From Istiophorus platypterus (taxonomy: Eukaryota; Chordata; Actinopteri; Istiophoriformes; Istiophoridae): a stretch of 64,000 nt of DNA. The translations under genes were made by a program, and so were the position numbers. Below, in pieces: positions 49,994-58,500 of the stretch (within the stretch, counting starts at the first letter, position 1; each line of letters begins with the position of its first letter). The notes below the pieces were generated by a model. That model was not told the DNA's origin, searched no databases, and saw only the letters and a program-made list of their open reading frames with translations. The stretch spans positions 27,284,501 through 27,348,500 of the forward strand of contig CM029118.1 of NCBI GenBank assembly GCA_016859345.1, written 5' to 3'.

Positions 49994-52900
49994 TGCATTA
50001 TCCTGATAACAGCTCTCATCAGTCAGGCTTACAGTCCAGACAGACAGACAGACTATTTCTCGCTATGCTCCAGACGAGGAAAACCCTCCTAATAGCACAC
50101 GCTTTTTTCTGAAAGCTGCTAAGACAGTCAGCAAGCGTCCCCTATTGCTGCTCACTCACACAAACATAATTCTACATAATACTGCAGACCCAGATCCCAC
50201 AGTGCATATCTCTTTGTTAGTAAAGGGCTCTGTGCATGCCATTACACACATGTGAAACATTCTCAGTCTTAGTGTTTTGTTTCATAACAGACATACGATA
50301 CCTTGTTGGTATTCCCCAGATTTTTTAGGAAATTTATTAGATGTTTTTAGGACTTTATTGTATTTTCACTCGATACAGAATAGATTCATTTTCATGTATT
50401 ATTTTTTATTTTCATTATATATATAGATTTATTGTGGTGCTGTCTGTGTGGTGCGATCAAATAATCGATCATCTCAGCCTGCAGTCAGTTCGCCAGCTGC
50501 CACATCACTGGCCCTTTAAAATGAACAAGGGGCTGTCTGCAGTGGGATATATAGAGAGAAGATTCATTTCTGGACCATTCATGCCATTTTTTCTTCCTTT
50601 GCTGTGAAGCAGATTATGTGTAATTCAAAGACCAAAGACACATTTAAAGAGATCTCGATAAACATTGACATTATGTTGCAATTATATGCAAGATTTGAAC
50701 AAGTTGTGTTGTTGTGAGGTTTTTAAAATCTTCTCCTTGAAGAATGTTTATACTAGCAGTTTCCTCCATATTGTAACACAGGGACACTCTTGATGGGGGG
50801 GGGGGGTGAAACCACTTAACAGTGTTTCTATTTTAGTTAACACAAATTCCTACACTGCAACTCTGATGTTTTAACATGTTGTGTTTCTAGCCAACTGTCA
50901 AGTAAATTTTAAGGTCTCTTGATATATTGTGAAAAGAATTATGTAGATATATTCTGATGGATGCAATTAGAGAAAGCAGCATTGCCAGATAAAGATTATA
51001 TGTGTGCAAGGGCGCACACACCTACAAATGAAGTATAACCAGACACTCATACCGCAGTAAGTTTTCCAATAGGATCATGGCTAATGGCTAACATCCAAGG
51101 CTGCTGCCCCAGCTTGATTGCTGTACAGATCAGACTTTCCACAAAGAATCTTGTGATTTGTTTGTACTGTTAATGATTGTCATCACTGGGGAATTAGTTA
51201 TAGCAGGTTAGATCATAGTGGCATGTCACATCCAATCCCACATGTATGAACACAGACTTAACGTATCTCTATTAAAGTGCAGGTGAGGGTTTACACAACC
51301 TCCATGGTTGTCAGTCTGATATATGAGAGCCTACGCTGCAACAGGACAAAATAACCAGTCACCCTGAACAATCGACTTTAAATCAGTCAGTGCTAACTAA
51401 TATTTCAGCTGTTTACAGTGCAAACACTTTAAGTGTCAGCACTTGTGCTTCATCCGACATTTCAGCTACATTTATCTCCAATTCCTCAACTTGCATTTCA
51501 GCTCCTTTTATCTCTTTCTGTTCAATTTGCAATTCAACAACTTTCAGTACTTATACATCAACAGAGGGTTTTACTGCTTTCACTTTTAATCCTTTATGTC
51601 AGTTCTTCTTCTGTTTTTGTTGAATACTTTTCAACATCTACACTCCTTCATATACACTTCAGCTGATACTTTAAACCCTTTCAATTCTGAGGCCCTGACC
51701 TTTGAGAAAAAACAACACTTCTTCAGTTCTTCTAACTTCCATAACAAAACACTTAAACTGTTTTCTTTGTTCATTCGTCAACTGACACTTTAATTGCCTT
51801 TGTCTGTCAGTTTTTGCACTTGAACTGGCATTAATTTCTCTCAGAACTTCAACTGCCACTTCCAGGTCAATATAACATTTTGACGATTTCAGCTCCTTTC
51901 AGTGCGGGAGTATCAGCTAAACTGAATTAAACTGAAGTATCAATTTGAATAGCAAATTAATTAAATTGATATTTCAGTTTATTTCATTGCTTACATGTAA
52001 ACCGACAATTCAACTGTAAATGTATTTTGTCTGCCACTTGAGCTATGACTTCAACTGTTTCAGTATTTCAGCTATTGTTTGTATGCCTCACATACAAACT
52101 TTCTGCAGTGAGCAATCCAATTTTTTCCTCAGAAAATCTAGCCTTTTCTAGTTTTACTTTTCTTTCATTACATCCACTCCATTAGGGAGTCTATTCAGAT
52201 ACTCAAAGACTTCTCCTGCGCTATCCTCTTAACTCCACTAGCTTCAGCACTGCTAACTTAACAGCCATGCAGATACTGATGTTGCTGCTCTGTCCGTCAC
52301 AGCCGACTTGTCTCCTAATCCCTGTGAGGGATCAAAGACGTTTTCAGAGGCAGACCAGCCCTCATATGATACACATTATACACCATGACTGGCAGACCAA
52401 AAAGGGCCACAGAGCCCTTTAAACCAGGTTAACTGTCAAATTCATTTATCATTCTCGTGGCACTAAACTGCGCTTTGTAGCAGCTGCTGCAGAAAAAGGG
52501 GTTGATGCTGCTAAACATTGAGTTAAGGGGTCAGTGGGACAGAAAAGAGATGTTAAGATGGTGAGGGTGAAATATTAAATCCAATAATGCCAAGTCATGA
52601 TATCATTATCAAAATACATACATGGGTCAAATAGTTGTCAGATCCCTAGGAACACCAATGTGAAAATAATAAATTTAGGTATGCGTATGTCTTAATATGA
52701 CATTGATTCACTTCCATCACCCCATCCTCAGTCCCACCACCCCAACACACACCTCCGCTAAAAGAATTCGGCCACCATAAAAACTTGTACCATCTGCACC
52801 ATGTACCCCTGAGTCACGTTTTAGTCTCGGACACATGACATTCAGAGTGTGCTTGTCTCCAGTAATCTCTGTGATTATTTTGGTAGGGTCCCTCTGCTCT

Positions 52901-55535
52901 TAATCTGAGCAGAACAAGAGGGATTAGCCTGAATCTGGCAGCTTGTCTGTAATGTCATCTTCAACCCAAAACTGAACTGTCTGGGCAGTCCGAGGTGTCA
53001 CCCTCAAATATCAGGAAAGATAAGTGACACTTGACCCTTGACACATTTTAAACATTTAGATTCTTGTCAAACTTGCAGTATGTGTATATACAGTACAAAC
53101 ACGAATAACATGTATGTTTAGCTATATAAGATCCTGACTTGTTTGTTTGTTTGTAGCGATGACAGCTTGGACATTTTTACCTCTGCCCTACAAATAAAAC
53201 TTCGCTTACCACGAGTGGTCTTAAAAGCATCATTTGTTCGATTCAGCATAAACCCATCCATTTTATGAGGCAAGCACGTATCTTGCTCAGTCTTGTAAAA
53301 GATTTCTGTGGGATCAGCCAGTTAAAGCCTTCCCTTCGATGAGTTGCTCCAAGATGGAAAATGAATCTTCTCCTTTTCTCTTCCTCCCTCCACTTCCCTC
53401 CTCACTCCTCCATTCCCTGTAGACCACCTGCCAGATCAAACACAGTCAACCTAATCCTCACCAACAAGCCTGGGAGATTAGGTTCACGATCTTGACCTGG
53501 TTTTGCAGGGAGCACATTTTGTCACACACTTGATTTAAAGGGAGTGGGGGGTGTACATTGATGGTGCTTAGATAGACCCCTCTTCGGTGCAGTGTCCCAG
53601 TAGACTTGTAAAGGTGTTTTACAGAGGTTAGGTCTGCAGAGCAGCAGCCGAATGTGAATTTAAACGGGAAGTCGTGAGAGGGGCAGGGAGGTAGCAGGTG
53701 ATTCAAGAAAAAGACAAGACTAGACATAGTGACCTCTGACCTACAGGAGTTCGGTCTCAGCTTCTGTTGCCGGGGAGATTTAGTGGGTTCCTGGGGCCTT
53801 TAAGCATCTTTAAGGGTCTTGAGGGCTGCATTGGAGCTGGGTGTTGAGACAGAAGAAGTATGACTGAAAACACAAACTGAAAACTTATCTGATTAACATA
53901 TCTGGTTACTGTCTTGTTGTTGGAAGAAGATATACAGTTGCAATGAGACTGGATGATAGAGGGAGACGAGACGAAAGTACGTAGAAGAAAAGAGGAAGAG
54001 AAACCAGGAGTATTGTGAAACTCAGGGACAGATGCCCAGATTCCCTGAATTGCATTCAACTCCCATCTCAAGTAGAATGCCCATCGTCTATTCTGCTCTG
54101 ATCAGAGGGCCTTGACTGGCGGTGTATACGATGTAGTCCCCCACTGGCCTGCGGTAAGCACATTACCATATGGGCTACGTTTGTCTGCCGCTACGTCTTA
54201 ATAGGATCAGGGCTATGAAAACCTGGGCCAAATCTCCCCCTCACCAAGGGAAACAAGATCAGTACAGAGCAGATTAACACACATACACACACACACACCT
54301 TCAATGAAGCGCCATCATTCTTGGCAGCTAAGTCACTCTGTGATTGAGTCCAGGTCTGAACGGAGGGGATGAAGTTAAAGAAAAATGCAGTGAAGCAACA
54401 GGCTTTTTTGCCTCTGATTGTTGCTAACATTCATCTCATGCAGACATTCAGTACTGTTGCAGGAACTTTAACGAACCATGCATCTGGTTGCTCTGTCCTT
54501 TACTGTTCTTATTACTCTCTCAGTTCCTTTTCCAAAGCGTTTCATTACAATGTAAAACTTGAATTATTTTTATTAGCCATGTTTTATCAGCATGGTTCCA
54601 CAGTCTCTGTGTGTGTCCGCGTATATGGCTAAACTCAATTTTCTCTGCTGGTGGTCGTGTTGGAATGCCTGGCATAGGTTTGGAGAGCCTGGGAAGTCTG
54701 ACGTGGCATCCTAATGTTCACTAAATGTCAAAACTCTGCTTGTCTTTCTCTGACAAGCGGTGATGGCTTTCGTTATTTTGCCATATTTAAGCATTATTGA
54801 TTTGTGTAGTTTCATTTATCTCTGTGGCTGAAGAAGTGTTGATGTAACATTGTGTATAGTAACACCTGACATGGCATCCAGGCTTTTCTTTGACCACACC
54901 TGCATGAGCTTTATTCATGTTGCTCCCAAACCCTAAACCTGTAATTTACACTATGATCAGGATTAACAATCTACTAACAGATGAGACTGTGCCATTTTCA
55001 TGTATGAAAGCCGCACTTGTGGTAGTAGTGTAAACTTTGTTCCATTTGACGATAATGTCTTGGTGATTAATAGCCACAAATCAATGGTGCTCATTAGCCA
55101 CACTGACTTGGGGCTGTTAATGGGAAAAGTGCCTGATGAAGCATTTTTCAATATAGTGTATGTTTATCTGCTTTCTTACAAGACTAAGACAAGAGGATCA
55201 CTCTTATGAAAATCCGAAGCTGCAGCCAGTGGCCAGTTAGCTTATCTGAGATTAAAGATTAGAAACAGGTGGAAACAGTTAGTCTGGTTACCTTTGTACA
55301 GAGGTAACAGAATTATTTAACATGTATTTAACATGTTATATCATGTCTATAAAAAAACTGAAGTTTTGGGTTTCACGAGGGGGTTATATGCAGGACTTGG
55401 CTAGGGGAAGTGAGGTCATGGAGTGAGGTTGCCAGATGAGGTTGCCAGTTAACCGGAGGAGACATCCCATAGAAACTGCACCTTCCCTTGGTCAGAGCCA
55501 GGCTAGCTTCCAGTCCTAATGCAAAGCTAAAAGAA

Positions 55536-55567
<32 letters not shown>

Positions 55568-58500
55568 GGTAATGTTTCGTGAACAGACATGAGTGAGAAC
55601 AATAATGAGTTTTCTCTGCTCAGTCTTACATTGCAATTTAGGTTAATCCTCCCTTATCAATAGAATTGATCTCTTCTGTGGAGTAAACATCAGGATATCA
55701 GGGGTGTGATGATGTTAAATGGCTTATTGATACACTGATAGCAGAATTGTGGTAATAAAACAAATAGGACATTTCAGATCTGTAAACCTTTTTTTTTCTT
55801 TGTTTCTCCTCTTCCTCCCTGTTTTGTCTTCCACCCAGGCCACAGAACAATGGTAAATTTTGCTCAGGCTCCAGTCGGCTCAACCAGCTGTGTAACACTC
55901 GGCCATGCTCTCTCAACGACGTTGACTTCAGGGCCCAGCAGTGTGCTGAGTACAACAGCAAGCCCTTCAGGGGATGGTACTACAAATGGAAGCCTTACAC
56001 CAAAGTGGATGGTCAGTTGATCAAACCCCAAAAGAATAACGTCGGTTTAGTTCTGTGGTGCATTTATATTTCATGTATGACTTGCTCCAAGGATGTTGTG
56101 GATGCATTTTTCTTGCATCTCCCTTTGAGATTTGAATAACATTTGCAGATTATTTATGTATTAAATTACTGTACTTCCCGAGGATAACGTTTATGATATA
56201 TATTCTTGGCTCATGATGCACAAGAAAAGAAGTCTCATTGTTCAAAGAACAAAGCACCACTAAATAAACACAGAATGGCAGATTGCCTGGGGCAAGCTTT
56301 TTCTTGTCTTAATTCAGTAGATCTTTTACATTCTGCACCCTGCTGTATTCTCCTGGTCCAAATCTCTTTTATAAAGTGTTTCTGTAATGCCAACCTCTAT
56401 TTACTGCTGCAGTGATTAGAGCCAAAAAGCTGGAGGAAACTATCATTCTGTGTAATGTGCATGGGAGACATGTAGCCACCTGCACCCTCTGACACAGTGG
56501 GGATAGATTTAAAAAGGAAGCCTGCGGGCCAGCTTTGTTACATAGAGTGAGGAAGAGAGAGAGTGAAATGAAGGAGAGCAGTGTGTTTGGCTGTCGTCCC
56601 AGGCCTGTTTAAGCTGTTGATGAATGGGAGGTGATGTAGAGAGGAACAGATTCTGAACTGCCTTCTGGGACCTTGGGCCAAGTCACCTTCACCGTCATTT
56701 ATTTTAATCAAAGATGGCTGCAGAGACTTGTCTGTGATAACTGATCTGAACTACAAAATAAATGTGTTGCCCCTCATGAATACCCCTAGGTGCACTTATA
56801 GTCAGTTCCTGTCTTTTCCAATTCAGTCCTAGCAGGAGATGTACATACTGTAAGTGTAACTGGTTGCAGTACAGCACCTACTGAGACTTCACATGTATCA
56901 GGTCCTAGTAGAGCTTCACAAATGCTGTAAATTCTGTTCATTATAACTCTCCCATTGGTATTGTAAATATCAATATGTTCCCTGTGCAGATGAAGACATC
57001 TGTAAGCTGTACTGCATTGCAGAGGACTTTGACTTCTTTTTCGCCATGTCCAGCAAGGTCAAAGATGGCACCTCCTGCTCGGATCACAAGGGAGATGTCT
57101 GCATTGATGGAACTTGTGAGGTACATATAAGCCGTTGCTGTGTGTGTTTGTGTGTGTGAGTGTGTTCATTTGAAGAAATGGGATTGCGTGAAGAAAATTT
57201 GCTCCAAGATTTTCCTCTGTGACACGTTCAGACACAGCGGCTTCAGAAAGTATTCAGATCCCTCTACTTTTTGCACACGTTATTATGCTGTAGACTTAAT
57301 TTTAAATGTATAAAACTGCTATTTCTTTCCATCATTCTACAACCATTAACATATAATGACTAAGCGAAAACTTATTTTTAGACATTTTTTGCAAATTTAT
57401 TAAAACTCAAAAACTGTAATCTCTTATTTGGAAAAGTATTCAGATACCTCGCTGTGACACTCTGAATTGCTGCCAGAGGAATCATCTTTGTTTTAGTTTT
57501 CTTTGAGATTTGTATAAAACCTGCCTGGAGTCCGCCTGTGGCAAATTGAGTTGACTGGACCTAGTTTAGAAAGGAACAAACCTGTGTGTAGAAGGTCCCA
57601 GATTCACACTGCACATATGGAGAAAAAACAAGCAATGAAGTCCAAGGAACTCAGTCCAGACTTTTGTGATAAAATTGTGGTGAGGCATTGAACAGGGAAA
57701 GAATATTAAACCATTTCTAAAGCTTTAATTATTCAGGAGCACAAAAATTTCAGTAATGGTGCAATGTAAAAAGTTGTAACCCCCATGACTCCTCTTAGAG
57801 TTGAGTAACTGGGCAGGAGGGGCATTGGTAAGGGAGATGACCAAGAACCCAACGGTCACTTTAATGGCCCCAGAGGGTCTCTGCAGAGATGGGAGAACCT
57901 GCTGAAAGAACAAAAATCTCAGCAGTGCTCCATCAATCAGGGCTTTATGGTAGAGTGTCTAGACAGAAACCACTCAGAGTAAAAGGCATATGACAGCCCA
58001 CTTGGAATATACCAAATGGTATTTAAAGGAGTCTGAGAGCATGAGGACAAAGATTCCCTGGCCTGATGAGACAAAAAATGAAATGCTTGGGCAGAGCGTC
58101 AAACACCATGTCTGGCAAACACCAGGCACTGCTGATCACCTGGCTAATACCATCCCTATGGTGAATATTCAATATTCAGTTTTTGGTTTTTAATACAATT
58201 GCAAAAATTGCTGAAAACATGTTTCCACTTTCAAACACTATGGGTTATTGAATGTAGTTTGATTAATAAAATTCTACAATTCAATAAAGTGTGCAAAACA
58301 TGAAGAGGTCTGATTACTTTCTGAAGCAACTCTAAATGTTAACAGAGACAATTGACGTTTTGGGCACGATAGTGTTTGGTTTGTATCCTCTTACAAGTAC
58401 ACACAAGTACCTTTGCCTCTTGTAAACTTTGCCTCTCAAGGTGATGACAGGCAAGTTGATCAAGAACTAGTTTTTGAGCGGATGACTAGGTTTTGCTTGA

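Larger units (their letters stand above)
49645..55838 (+). other. adamts18 intron 12 (6.2 kb)
   Basis: Contains a (CA)n at 49921-49990, a G-run near 50798, a degenerate TTCAGCT/TTCAACT-rich array (51390-52090) with an 18-bp imperfect inverted repeat inside it, an interspersed-repeat copy (55211-55475) and a (TTAG)n at 55536-55567. No exon-like frame was found. Confidence 0.87.
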
